From NCBI RefSeq assembly GCF_003026355.1, contig NZ_PYON01000001.1, forward strand, positions 186,001-250,000: DNA of 64,000 nucleotides, in the 5' to 3' direction. Each line of letters begins with the position of its first letter. Position 1 is the first letter of the stretch. A program made the position numbers and the translations under genes. Of the stretch, positions 1 through 8,455 are shown one piece after another. Below the pieces are notes generated by a model that was not told the DNA's origin, ran no database searches, and saw only the letters and a list, made by a program, of their open reading frames with translations. Origin of the DNA: Photobacterium kishitanii. Lineage in GTDB: Bacteria; Pseudomonadota; Gammaproteobacteria; Enterobacterales; Vibrionaceae.

Positions 1-660
1 GACATCATTTAAAAAGTCACCAAAACTCATACTTTCTTCAAATGTAAAATTGAAAATACGTTGTAATTCCTTAATAGCAGCCCCTTTAGATGCCGTTTTA
101 TGCATAACATCCAACCAAATCTTTGCACTTACAACAACTTGGTGAGTCTGTGAATATAAGGGAGATATGATTGGATATATATACTGCTCTGTGCCGTTGA
201 AATTTAGCACTGCAATTTTAATAAATTCATCATCAACAGCAAATAAATCACTAACAATTTCAAGGTTATGATAGTACTTGTTAATTTCTTCTAATGCCTG
301 TGTATCTGTTGTTTCTGTATAAGCAGAATTTTTACCACACAAGACAATGAAGGTATTATCAATCGCTTTAACTCTAGTAATAATGGTATGAATTTCAGAT
401 GTTGGAATGGTTGAGCTATAGAGTTCTTTGCCTTGGTACATAACCAACGTACCATTCTCTGCAATAAACACCATTTTGTCTTTAACTGGTTCAAAAGTAT
501 TAACTAAACTCTGATACTGTCGACCTGATGCCGCTGAAAATAAAACATCTTTAGTATGAAGTGCATCGAATACATCATAAAAATCAGCAGGAAGATTTTT
601 ATCATCATTTAGTAATGTGCCATCCATATCTGTTGCTATAAATTTTATTGAAGACGTCAT
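1..660 (-). CDS. HAD-family Cof-type phosphatase, 3' end beyond window
   Basis: The reading frame opens with ATG at 660 and runs 220 codons without a stop to the window edge, so the C-terminus is missing. The N-terminus has the HAD nucleophile motif DMDGTLL near residue 11, followed by ASGRQY and AENGTLV blocks typical of Cof/YbjI-type sugar- or cofactor-phosphate phosphatases. The last visible residues, SFGDFLNDV, are the motif IV aspartates. It closely resembles the complete gene at 1157-1960, so the two are a tandem duplication separated by a small membrane-protein gene. These cytosolic Mg-dependent enzymes have broad in vitro specificity, so the substrate is unknown. Confidence 0.85.
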   Translation of the reverse strand, partial: MTSSIKFIATDMDGTLLNDDKNLPADFYDVFDALHTKDVLFSAASGRQYQSLVNTFEPVKDKMVFIAENGTLVMYQGKELYSSTIPTSEIHTIITRVKAIDNTFIVLCGKNSAYTETTDTQALEEINKYYHNLEIVSDLFAVDDEFIKIAVLNFNGTEQYIYPIISPLYSQTHQVVVSAKIWLDVMHKTASKGAAIKELQRIFNFTFEESMSFGDFLNDV

Positions 661-806
661 ATACAATTATTACTCCGATATTTAATGTTATCAATACCTC
701 ACATTCTACCTGTTAATGATGTCAATTTTCACCAAAAACACACATAAAATGTCATAGATACAAATCGAGTAATATGAAAAATACTAACTATTTACCTAAT
801 TAATCT

Positions 807-839
807 AAAAAACACCACTACATAACATAGTAGTGTTTT
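807..839 (-). terminator. Rho-independent terminator of the small membrane-protein gene
   Basis: A 12-bp stem (aaaacaccacta against tagtagtgtttt, one G-U wobble in minus-strand RNA) with a short loop ends in a U-tract on the minus strand. It lies ten bases past the stop of the 850-1032 gene, which supports that small gene being a real transcription unit. Confidence 0.65.
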
Positions 840-849
840 GATATTTACA

Positions 850-1032
850 CTACGAGCGATGATCATCACTCCTCTTATGCTTTGGTGTAGGTTTTACTTT
901 AGCATCACAGCAGCCACCAACATTTTCTTTTTTTGCTTTTAGGTATAACTGTATAAATAAAAAGAACATAAAAAATAAAAATACAACAACAGAAATAACG
1001 ATATATAGAGGAAATAACTCATCGGTACTCAT
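850..1032 (-). CDS. small single-pass membrane protein
   Basis: A 60-residue protein with one strongly hydrophobic segment at about residues 8-30 (LYIVISVVVFLFFMFFLFIQ), then a short basic, Cys-containing tail (GGCCDAK, KPKHKR). A GGGGG ribosome-binding site lies a few bases before the ATG and a hairpin terminator follows the stop, so it is probably expressed. The short acidic N-terminus and basic tail suggest the C-terminus faces the cytoplasm. No family was recognised. It sits between the two HAD paralogues. Confidence 0.55.
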   Translation of the reverse strand: MSTDELFPLYIVISVVVFLFFMFFLFIQLYLKAKKENVGGCCDAKVKPTPKHKRSDDHRS

Positions 1033-1156
1033 AGAACCCCCTTATCTAACCCTTTCAATTTATCAATAAGTTAATTAAAAACTAATCTATTAATAATATT
1101 TGTCAAGGGAATCATAACTTAATCATCATACCTCTATAACAAATTTAAAATGCTTA

Positions 1157-1960
1157 CTAGTTACACTGTAACACTTTTTGTTTAATAACAGTAATAACAC
1201 CTTGTTCATTATTACTTGGAGCAATAAAGCGTGCTAATTCTTTAATCTCAGGATGGGCATTACTCATCGCATGGCTAAAATAGGTTTCGTTTAGCATTTC
1301 AACATCATTAAAGAAATCACCAAAACTCATACTATTTTCAAACGTAAATCCAAATTTGTTACGCATTGCTTTTATTGCTTGGCCTTTTGATGCTTTCTTA
1401 TCCATAAAATCTAACCACGTTTCACCACTTACAACAACTTGGTGTGTTGCTGCGAACAAAGGCGCAACAAAAGGATAAACATGCTCTTCTGTGCCCTTTA
1501 AGTTTAATACTGATATTTTAATAAACTCATCATCAACATCTAATAAATCATCAACGAATGCTATTTGATGACAATACTTCATTATTTCTTGCTGAGCTTG
1601 TTCATTTTTAGTTTCGGTGTAAGCTGATTTTTTTCCGCATAACACAATATGGCTATCTTCAATGTTACGTACAACATCAATAATTGAGTCAATCTCAGAC
1701 TTAGGGATCGTAACGCTATAAAGCTCCTTCCCTTGATACATAACTAGAGTTCCATTTTCAGCAATAAACAATACCTTATCTTTAATCGGTTCCAGCATAT
1801 TTAACAATGTAAAGTATTGACGTCCAGAAGCTGCAGCAAAGAGTACATTTTTCTCATCAAGTGCCTTAAATACATCAAAAAAATCACATGGAAGTTCATT
1901 AGTATCGCTCAGTAAAGTACCGTCCATGTCTGTTGCAATAAATTTTATACAAGATGTCAT
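1157..1960 (-). CDS. HAD-family Cof-type phosphatase (tandem paralogue)
   Basis: A 267-residue protein of normal length for the Cof subfamily. The nucleophile and acid/base aspartates are D11 and D13 in DMDGTLL. The conserved lysine is near residue 192 in ASKGQAI, and the motif IV aspartates are in GDFFND at about 214-219. The C2-type cap domain lies between. It probably hydrolyses a small phosphorylated metabolite in the cytosol; the physiological substrate cannot be told. A near-copy lies at 1-660 on the same strand. Its 3' codons fill the part that is missing from the truncated copy. Confidence 0.88.
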   Translation of the reverse strand: MTSCIKFIATDMDGTLLSDTNELPCDFFDVFKALDEKNVLFAAASGRQYFTLLNMLEPIKDKVLFIAENGTLVMYQGKELYSVTIPKSEIDSIIDVVRNIEDSHIVLCGKKSAYTETKNEQAQQEIMKYCHQIAFVDDLLDVDDEFIKISVLNLKGTEEHVYPFVAPLFAATHQVVVSGETWLDFMDKKASKGQAIKAMRNKFGFTFENSMSFGDFFNDVEMLNETYFSHAMSNAHPEIKELARFIAPSNNEQGVITVIKQKVLQCN

Positions 1961-2108
1961 TACTGTTACTACTCCGATAATGGCTAAACTAATCTAGTGA
2001 CAATATCTTACCCACAAATTCCCCATAAGAATATAAAGCAACACTATTTCTATTCAAATAGTGCTGCTGAATATTTATAGCGTAGTAGTTATTTCATAAT
2101 TAACGTTA

Positions 2109-2348
2109 TCACTTATCCGCAGCTGCTAATAACTTTTGTTGAAAAGTCAGCATCCCTGCTGTCTGCTTTATTAATACACCAGAATGAGATTTATCAGCCG
2201 AACCATTCACCATGTACCTTTGCAGCGATAAATTATTAGATTTAGTCTTATCAAATCGAACATTACCCATAAAATCACCATCTTTGGCCGATACGGTATA
2301 AGACGTTAAGCTAATAACAATCAAAAAAACATACTTAATATATTTCAT
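2109..2348 (-). CDS. small exported protein next to DUF417 gene
   Basis: A 79-residue protein with a clear signal peptide (hydrophobic VFLIVISLTSYTV, cleavage probably after VSA near residue 21). The mature part is about 58 residues, polar, without cysteines. It follows the DUF417 gene by 12 bases on the same strand, so the two are probably co-transcribed. In E. coli the DUF417 protein RclC also neighbours a small periplasmic protein, RclB, but I see no sequence similarity to RclB. Function unknown. Confidence 0.6.
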   Translation of the reverse strand: MKYIKYVFLIVISLTSYTVSAKDGDFMGNVRFDKTKSNNLSLQRYMVNGSADKSHSGVLIKQTAGMLTFQQKLLAAADK

Positions 2349-2360
2349 AACTGTCCCCTA

Positions 2361-2837
2361 TTAAGACTTACAACCTAATAATTTTTTATTATGCTCAACA
2401 ACCATAATTGCAATGGCTAGAAATAAAATATCTTTGACTAAAAAGAAGCTTGTCGTCGGCACCCCATCGACAATTTTCCATGTGTCAGGCGTTGTAAATA
2501 AAAAGCTCAGTGTCACAATAAAAATAATGCTTGAGGCTAATCCTGAAAAATAACCGACTCTAGGATTAAAAAAACCATAAATAAGTCCACCAGCCACAAC
2601 GATTTCACTAAAACCAACAAGGTTAGATACCATTTGGACAGACAAAAAGTTATATGCCCACCCCATTAGTGGGTGGTTTTTAATTAAAGGTTCAATTGCT
2701 GCCGCTTCAGTTGGTGTAAATTTAAAAATACCAATCCACAATAAAACTAGCACAACACCGAAAACACCTAATTTATAACCAAATGTCGTTGCTGATGATA
2801 CTGCTGGTACTGATGTATGTTGACTTAAACTATTCAT
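2361..2837 (-). CDS. DUF417 / YkgB-family inner-membrane protein
   Basis: A 158-residue protein with four predicted membrane segments (about residues 23-38, 60-85, 95-112, 132-148). It has the family signatures WIGIFKFTPTEAAAI, PLMGWAY and GFFNPR seen in YkgB/RclC proteins, which in E. coli belong to the reactive-chlorine resistance operon. The GC-poor promoter region is shared with a divergent TetR gene and holds two operator-like dyads, so expression is probably controlled by that repressor. A role in oxidant or electrophile stress is inferred from the family only. Confidence 0.75.
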   Translation of the reverse strand: MNSLSQHTSVPAVSSATTFGYKLGVFGVVLVLLWIGIFKFTPTEAAAIEPLIKNHPLMGWAYNFLSVQMVSNLVGFSEIVVAGGLIYGFFNPRVGYFSGLASSIIFIVTLSFLFTTPDTWKIVDGVPTTSFFLVKDILFLAIAIMVVEHNKKLLGCKS

Positions 2838-2858
2838 ATTAGACCCTTCAAACTAAAC

Positions 2859-2924
2859 TAAACTGTTCAGTCCAATTTAGTTATAAATAAATCTGCTGTC
2901 AACACTTTTGAACTAAACAGTTTA
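2859..2924. promoter_or_regulatory. two inverted TetR-type operators
   Basis: Two copies of TAAACWGTTYAGT lie head to head: taaactgttcagt at 2859-2871 and, on the other strand, taaactgtttagt at 2912-2924. Each is itself a partial palindrome (TAAAC-N-GTTYA). They bracket the divergent promoter region of the DUF417 gene and the TetR gene. Autoregulation together with repression of the DUF417 operon is the simple reading. Confidence 0.6.
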
Positions 2925-2964
2925 TTTTGATATGATCTGACCAATGAAAAAAGAGGTCTACGAA

Positions 2965-3528
2965 ATGAGCAAACAACAAGAAAAACGACTCAATATTATC
3001 AATAAAACAATTACATTATGTGCACAATATGGCTTTCATGGCACCAGCATGGATAGCATTACTACCGCTACCGGAGTATCTAAAGCAACCATTTATAAGT
3101 ATTTTATTTCAAAAGAAAATCTTATAAAAGAAGCATTAATAATGTTCAGTGAACGTGCATTGAACCACTTAAATATTGTTTTTTCTGATCCAACACTAAC
3201 GTTAGAACAAAAGCTCTCAGAACGATTTGAAATATTAGTAACATTAATGAAAGATGATTTATTTAATGGCTGTTACTTTCAATTGGCGTACAGCGAATTT
3301 AATCATACCGATATTACCATTGCTGATATTTGCAGCGGTTATAAAAAAACTCGAGTAAATATGATTCAAGCTTTATTAACTAAGCATAATATTAATGATC
3401 CTGAACTAAAGTCACAACAAGCAGAGTTGATTTTTAATGGATTATTGGCATCGTTACAAATAACAAAAAACACGCAACTAATACCGATGGCAAAAGCAAT
3501 GTATCTTGATGCTATTTTTAAAGATTAA
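2965..3528 (+). CDS. TetR/AcrR-family repressor
   Basis: About 187 residues, the usual TetR length. The N-terminal helix-turn-helix is clear (YGFHGTSMDSITTATGVSKATIYKYF, continuing into SKENLIKEAL), followed by a helical ligand-binding domain. I prefer the ATG at 2965 because aagagg sits 7-9 bases before it. An in-frame ATG at 2944 would add seven residues but lacks a ribosome-binding site. It is divergent from the DUF417 operon and shares the twin operators. The ligand is unknown. Confidence 0.82.
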   Translation: MSKQQEKRLNIINKTITLCAQYGFHGTSMDSITTATGVSKATIYKYFISKENLIKEALIMFSERALNHLNIVFSDPTLTLEQKLSERFEILVTLMKDDLFNGCYFQLAYSEFNHTDITIADICSGYKKTRVNMIQALLTKHNINDPELKSQQAELIFNGLLASLQITKNTQLIPMAKAMYLDAIFKD

Positions 3529-3767
3529 TGCATGAAACATAAACTATTTACCATCATTGTTATACGTTAGCTTTTAAAAACACTATTTATACCGTAGGCG
3601 AATTATAGTTTTGCACTATGTCACAATTTAATGATAATTTCCTTTGCTAAAAACCATTGTAGTGCCATAAGATGAATATATATGTGTTATTGATAGGTAA
3701 ATAACCATTACGAAATATGGTTTATCATTACTTTTAAGCACGGTTTTTAATAAAAAGGCATATCGAT

Positions 3768-4004
3768 ATGAAAAATTATTTTGTGTTCTCTCTACTCTTC
3801 ATCTCAACATCAGTATTGGCTAATACTGATGTATTAAATTCTAAATTTCATAATCCAAATAATAAAAAAGTAATACAAAAGGTCTCTAAACCAGCGATCA
3901 ACAGCAATAGAATAATAAACCCTAAATTTCACCACCCTGATAATAAAGAACATCATGTGATAAAAAAAACCAAAAAGATCCCCGCATCCGTTCCTGCTCT
4001 TTAA
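3768..4004 (+). CDS. small secreted protein with duplicated KFHxPxNK motif
   Basis: A 78-residue protein with a signal peptide (YFVFSLLFISTSVLA, cleavage about residue 18). The basic mature part has an internal repeat: NSKFHNPNNKK near residue 24 and NPKFHHPDNKE near residue 50. It has histidine- and lysine-rich tracts and no cysteine. It stands alone, with an AAAAGG ribosome-binding site and its own terminator at 4027-4056. No family was recognised. Metal or nucleic-acid binding would be guesses. Confidence 0.6.
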   Translation: MKNYFVFSLLFISTSVLANTDVLNSKFHNPNNKKVIQKVSKPAINSNRIINPKFHHPDNKEHHVIKKTKKIPASVPAL

Positions 4005-4026
4005 TTATCTAATTACCATAATTATT

Positions 4027-4056
4027 AAAAATGAGCACAATGACGTGCTCATTTAT
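4027..4056 (+). terminator. Rho-independent terminator
   Basis: A perfect 8-bp stem, atgagcac (4031-4038) and gtgctcat (4045-4052), follows the small secreted-protein gene and is flanked by A- and T-rich tracts, so it could work in both directions. Confidence 0.7.
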
Positions 4057-4308
4057 TGTATATTTATCATGTAATTACAGCATGTAACACACCAATTCCC
4101 CCTACCCTAGAACCCGCTCATTAATCATTAAAAATGAACAATGGCAGATAAGACACTCATGAAGTCATATCACCTTGCTAACAAAGCTTCATTCTCTCCA
4201 CAATAAAAAATACCACACCAACATAAATAAAAACCAACATTCTCATTTTTTAAACTAAGCTTGGTAACAACATTCGCTTTTACGACCAAACTACAAGGAT
4301 AGAATGAG

Positions 4309-4740
4309 ATGGCATTACTTGATTTTGTACGCGATATTGGCAACAAACTATTTAGCAATGAAGATGAAGCACCAGAGAAAATTACCCAACATATCGAGAA
4401 TAACAATCCAGGATTGACTGACTTAAAAGTTGAAGTAAAAGATGGCGTAGCAACCCTTTCTGGCACAGCGAATAGTGCTGTAGCCAAAGAAAAAGCCATT
4501 TTGATGGCGGGTAATACCGCAGGAATTGAATCTATTGTTGATAATCTCAATGCGCCAGCTGCCACCGAAACCGTAAAATATTACGAAGTACAATCGGGTG
4601 ACAGTTTATGGAAAATAGCAGAAAAGACGCTAGGCAATGGCGCTGATTATCAAAAAATCTTTGATGCTAACCAAGAAGTTATTATCGATCCTGACAAAAT
4701 ATTCCCAGGTCAAAAGCTTCGCATACCAACAACTGCTTAA
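4309..4740 (+). CDS. kbp: potassium-binding protein Kbp (BON + LysM)
   Basis: A 143-residue cytosolic protein, close to the 149 residues of E. coli Kbp (YgaU). The BON domain occupies about residues 25-85 (TDLKVEVKDGVATLSGTA). A C-terminal LysM domain occupies about 91-141 (YYEVQSGDSLWKIAEKTLG, ending FPGQKLRIP). The family binds K+ and is produced under osmotic stress; the domain order matches exactly. It is followed 20 bases later by a YidB-like gene, probably in one transcript. Confidence 0.9.
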   Translation: MALLDFVRDIGNKLFSNEDEAPEKITQHIENNNPGLTDLKVEVKDGVATLSGTANSAVAKEKAILMAGNTAGIESIVDNLNAPAATETVKYYEVQSGDSLWKIAEKTLGNGADYQKIFDANQEVIIDPDKIFPGQKLRIPTTA

Positions 4741-4760
4741 TATAAATAGAGGTGAACATC

Positions 4761-5213
4761 ATGGATATTAATCAATTATTACGCGTTGGTGCTCAACTAT
4801 TCTCACAATCTCAAGCAAATACTACAGGATTAAACGAAAATACAATTACTTCAGCATTATCACATTTATTCGGTGGCGATAGTAATGGCAAAGGTATTGA
4901 TTTAGAAAGTATAATTCAATCACTTAATGGCGCGGGGTTGGCTAATATCGCAGCTTCTTGGCTTGGTAATGGTGACAATGAAGCTATTTCTGCCACTGAC
5001 ATTGGTAATATCTTTAACCAAGACCAATTATCAAATTTTGCCAATGAGGTTAAATTACCACAAAGCGAAGCGATAACGGGTTTGCAGGAGACATTGCCAG
5101 GTATGATAGATAAAGCTAGTCCTAACGGTGATATTGCAGGAGAGCTTTTTCAAGCGGTTGGAGGCATGGATGGACTGCTCAACATAGCCTCAAATATTTT
5201 CGGAAAAAAGTAA
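4761..5213 (+). CDS. YidB/DUF937-like protein
   Basis: 150 residues starting at ATG 4761, chosen because agaggtg lies six bases upstream; an in-frame GTG at 4752 has no such site. The composition is Gly/Asn/Ala-rich with helical repeats such as SALSHLFGG, SIIQSLNGAGL and IASNIFGKK, as in the DUF937/YidB family. In Gammaproteobacteria such proteins often sit beside kbp-like genes. The molecular role is unknown. A strong hairpin at 5235-5289 ends the unit. Confidence 0.7.
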   Translation: MDINQLLRVGAQLFSQSQANTTGLNENTITSALSHLFGGDSNGKGIDLESIIQSLNGAGLANIAASWLGNGDNEAISATDIGNIFNQDQLSNFANEVKLPQSEAITGLQETLPGMIDKASPNGDIAGELFQAVGGMDGLLNIASNIFGKK

Positions 5214-5234
5214 TTAATCAAATAGTCATTTGAA

Positions 5235-5289
5235 AAAGGAATCGATGTTATTACAACGAACTGGCATTAATAATTTCATCGATTCCTTT
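5235..5289. terminator. bidirectional terminator, 13-bp stem
   Basis: aaaggaatcgatg (5235-5247) pairs perfectly with catcgattccttt (5277-5289). It lies between the convergent YidB-like and methyltransferase genes and is flanked by A/T tracts on both sides. The 29-base loop is long for a terminator. Confidence 0.65.
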
Positions 5290-5300
5290 ATTTTATCGCA

Positions 5301-6140
5301 TTATTTCTGGGCACTAACACCCATCAAGTGATCAACCTTTTGCACGTTCTTAAAGCCAACCGCTTTTAATCGACGAATAACACCATCAACAAAGCCACTG
5401 CCCTTTTTCATAATATGTGGGTTACCAGTGTAATGGAAAAGACGTCCATCTTGACGAAGTACACGGTAGATTTCGCTATAAAACTCTTCGCTATACAACT
5501 CACCAGCAAGAGAAAAACGCGGTGGATCGTGAATAACGGCATCAAATGACATTGAAGGCATGGTCGTGATCAATTCAAAGCTACTGCCTTGTCGTTGCTC
5601 AATACCCTCGTTATTCAAATCACGAGACCAAGGATTGAGTGCACGTAATCCCATCACTGACTCACTGAGCTCAATGGTCAACACTTTTTTAGCACCTAAA
5701 CGGTGTGCAGCAATCGCTGCGTAACCTAAACCACTGCAACAATCGAGTACATTATCACCACAACGTACAGCTTGTTTAGCCATATCTGAAGCACTTACAA
5801 ACGGATCAGTTCCTTTAGATATGTGCATCTTAACACCGCTAATTTCAAGCAGCGGTGCGCCTTCTGTAGGTGCTAACTTATAGTAACCAACACTGCGATC
5901 TTCAATCGGTTCCATATCGCCATCACTACAAAGATAAATTCTTTGTGTCTTTTTGACGATTTTTTTAAGATCAGCAATAGACAGTATATTGTCTTCGTCA
6001 AGAATTAAACCTTCAGCGCTAACAGAGTAATCCTGCTCAGAAAGATGAAGATCAGTCGAGAGATGGACACTTGATTGTCCTTTAGCGATAGCATCTAACG
6101 CCTGTTGGGCATTTTTTGTATGAAGATAGTAGCCAAGCAT
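5301..6140 (-). CDS. class I SAM-dependent methyltransferase
   Basis: A 279-residue protein. The Rossmann-type SAM-binding motif is VLDCCSGLGYAA at about residues 131-142, followed by an acidic residue after strand 2 (VLTIELSE). The motif IV-like DAVIHDPPRF near residue 200 resembles the DPPY/NPPY active-site loop of nucleic-acid or small-molecule amino-methyltransferases. An N-terminal domain of about 100 residues precedes it. The C-terminal DGRLFHYTGNPH is also seen in predicted bacterial and archaeal methyltransferases of unknown substrate. It is a lone gene. The target (RNA, DNA or metabolite) is not evident. Confidence 0.8.
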   Translation of the reverse strand: MLGYYLHTKNAQQALDAIAKGQSSVHLSTDLHLSEQDYSVSAEGLILDEDNILSIADLKKIVKKTQRIYLCSDGDMEPIEDRSVGYYKLAPTEGAPLLEISGVKMHISKGTDPFVSASDMAKQAVRCGDNVLDCCSGLGYAAIAAHRLGAKKVLTIELSESVMGLRALNPWSRDLNNEGIEQRQGSSFELITTMPSMSFDAVIHDPPRFSLAGELYSEEFYSEIYRVLRQDGRLFHYTGNPHIMKKGSGFVDGVIRRLKAVGFKNVQKVDHLMGVSAQK

Positions 6141-6687
6141 AGTTCGTTTATCTAATTAAAAACACTGCTCGCATTATAACATAAAATAGCGCAGCCATAT
6201 CTCAATCGTTATAAACCTACCCCGACTAATTTTAAGTTAATACAACATTACACTTTAAGTTAGGTATTTTACTGTTATCAATACGACCAATCGAAATGTT
6301 GGTATTATGTTGCTTAATACGCAAAAATGTTTCAATAATAAAACAAGGTTTATCAATATCATTATTTAATTATCCATAATAATGATTATAAAGAACCGCC
6401 TCAAATTAATTCCCCCTACAAATCCAGTGCCATTTAATCAATCGCCGAGATTCTAATGTAGAATAACCACCAATAAAAGTGAATAAATATCATAATGATA
6501 TGACTTTATATCCACATGAAAAAACAATAATTAATTAAATTATTAGAAGGCTATCCCATTTCTTAATATTAGACGTGATTCTTATTGTTGAGTAGATTAC
6601 TGTAAAAAAAACAATGCAATTATTTACATTGTCTTTGGGTGTTATTTCCTGCTTTATTAACACTGAATAATTAAATAAAGGACTGTC
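6141..6687. other. 547-bp intergenic region
   Basis: AT-rich spacer between the divergent methyltransferase and phospholipase genes. I see no gene. A Fur-like 15-mer lies at 6377-6391 (annotated separately), and a second AT-rich dyad, atatcataatgatat, lies near 6487. The phospholipase ribosome-binding site aaagga is just before 6688. Confidence 0.6.
6377..6391. promoter_or_regulatory. possible Fur box upstream of phospholipase
   Basis: taataatgattataa matches 12 of 14 fixed positions of the 7-1-7 Fur motif TGATAATnATTATCA. It is 296 bases from the phospholipase start, so regulation is plausible but distant. AT-rich DNA makes chance matches likely. Confidence 0.3.
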
Positions 6688-7923
6688 ATGAACAAAGCAT
6701 TTTTGTTATTAACGTTACTACTCCCATCTGCTGCAATCGCTTCTAATAACGTTAACAATACTGAAAATTATCCATCGATACAAAACCCGTCTACCTATAC
6801 TAATAATACTTATACCTATGTTAAGTGTTGGTATAGAACGAGTGTAAGTCATGATGAACCAGCCACTGATTGGATTTGGGCTAAAAATACAGATGGCAGT
6901 TATTATAAACTTCCGGGTTATTGGTGGTCGTCTATTTCATTTAAAAATATGTTTTACACCGATGTGGCAAATAAAGATATTAAGCAACGTTGTGAAGCTT
7001 CAATTGATACTAATAATAAAAATGCAGACATTACTTTTTATGCCTCAGATATAAAATCCTCTTATAGCCATACTATTTGGAGTAATGACAAAATCACCCA
7101 CTCCAATGCGATCAATAAGATCGTTGCTTTTGGTGATAGTCTTTCTGATACAGGTAATACCTTTAATGGTTCACAATGGTTATTCCCTAACAGTAATAGC
7201 TGGTTCCTTGGTCATTTTAGCAATGGCTTAGTATGGACAGAATATTTGGCTAACGCTAAACACTTACCTTTATATAACTGGGCTGTTGGTGGTGCTGCAG
7301 GCGTTAATGAATATGGCATTCTTACTGGAATTTATGACCAAATATCATCTTTCAATACGTATATGAAATCGGCAAAAAATTATAATATCGGCAATACTCT
7401 ATTTACCTTAGAGTTTGGCCTTAATGATTTTATGAATTATGGTCGCAACGTGACACAAGTAAAGAGTGATTACAGTACAGCGCTTATTCGTTTAACTGAT
7501 GTTGGAGCCAAAAATATTTTACTTATGACATTGCCAGATGCCAGCAAAGCACCTCAATTTAAATATTCATCAGCAGAAAAAGTTGCTCTTGTGAGTAAAC
7601 AAATCAAGCAGTTCAATGCATTTATAAAAGAACAAGCAGCGTATTATAAAGCAAAAGGTATTAATATTACTTTAGTTGATGCATATAAGATGTTTGAAAA
7701 TGTAACGTCTAATCCACAAAAATACGGTTTTATTAACGCTAAAGATGCTTGTATGGATATTAACCGCAGTTCATCAAAAGACTATTTAATTAGCCACAAC
7801 CTAACAAATGATTGCGCACAAAATGGTTCAGATAAATACGTATTCTGGGGAGTAACTCATCCAACAACAGCGATGCATAAATATATTGCTCAACAAATAA
7901 TCAATCAATTGTCAGTAAACTAA
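6688..7923 (+). CDS. tlh: thermolabile haemolysin / SGNH phospholipase, secreted
   Basis: A 411-residue protein with a signal peptide (FLLLTLLLPSAAIA, cleavage about residue 19). The N-terminal domain has YTYVKCWYRTS and GYWWSSISFKNMFY as in Vibrio TLH/LecA. The SGNH hydrolase domain follows: GDSLSDTG with nucleophile S151, GGAAG, GLNDF, and the C-terminal WGVTHPT with H391. Family members hydrolyse phospholipids outside the cell and lyse erythrocytes and fish cells. Position 388, usually Asp in SGNH enzymes, is Gly here, as reported for a Vibrio phospholipase using a Ser-His-chloride triad. Four cysteines are likely to form disulfides. Confidence 0.93.
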   Translation: MNKAFLLLTLLLPSAAIASNNVNNTENYPSIQNPSTYTNNTYTYVKCWYRTSVSHDEPATDWIWAKNTDGSYYKLPGYWWSSISFKNMFYTDVANKDIKQRCEASIDTNNKNADITFYASDIKSSYSHTIWSNDKITHSNAINKIVAFGDSLSDTGNTFNGSQWLFPNSNSWFLGHFSNGLVWTEYLANAKHLPLYNWAVGGAAGVNEYGILTGIYDQISSFNTYMKSAKNYNIGNTLFTLEFGLNDFMNYGRNVTQVKSDYSTALIRLTDVGAKNILLMTLPDASKAPQFKYSSAEKVALVSKQIKQFNAFIKEQAAYYKAKGINITLVDAYKMFENVTSNPQKYGFINAKDACMDINRSSSKDYLISHNLTNDCAQNGSDKYVFWGVTHPTTAMHKYIAQQIINQLSVN

Positions 7924-8044
7924 TTATCCTAAAATATTGGCACTAACTATTTTTTAGTGCCAATAATATAAAACCATTAATAAATTACGCTATTAGCCAC
8001 TAAAGTCTGACACTGAATAGTTAATATCTGTGTCGATAATTTAA

Positions 8045-8452
8045 TTACACATTACTCATCAATTGTACTTGCTTGATTATCGTTGCAATACCAATAGACC
8101 GTGTTGGCGTTAAGTGCTGAGTTAACCCTAATTGTTCGAACCACGCATCAATATCAAACTCAGCTATTTGCTGACGACTCTTTTGATCATAAGCAATAAT
8201 AATTAACGCCAATAAACCTTTCACAATCGCTGCATCACTATTTGCTGCTAGGTGAATCAGATTATCGTTTGGGGTTAATGTGATCCAAACGCTACTTTGA
8301 CAACCTCGAATTTTATGATCATTCGTTTGTTCATTTAAAGGTAATATACAAAAACGATCACCAAGTTCAATAAGGTATAAATATTTATCTTCCCAGTTAG
8401 AACAGCGCTGAAAATTTTGTAATACTTTTTGGGGCGTCATTGTTGAACTCAT
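8045..8452 (-). CDS. sufE: SufE, cysteine desulfuration protein
   Basis: A 135-residue protein (E. coli SufE 138). The sulfur-accepting cysteine is in the conserved loop HKIRGCQSSVWI near residue 50. It takes persulfide from SufS and hands it to the SufBCD scaffold during Fe-S assembly under iron or oxidative stress. It is the last gene of sufABCDSE, with a three-base gap after sufS, so translation is coupled. Confidence 0.95.
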   Translation of the reverse strand: MSSTMTPQKVLQNFQRCSNWEDKYLYLIELGDRFCILPLNEQTNDHKIRGCQSSVWITLTPNDNLIHLAANSDAAIVKGLLALIIIAYDQKSRQQIAEFDIDAWFEQLGLTQHLTPTRSIGIATIIKQVQLMSNV

Positions 8453-8455
8453 GAC

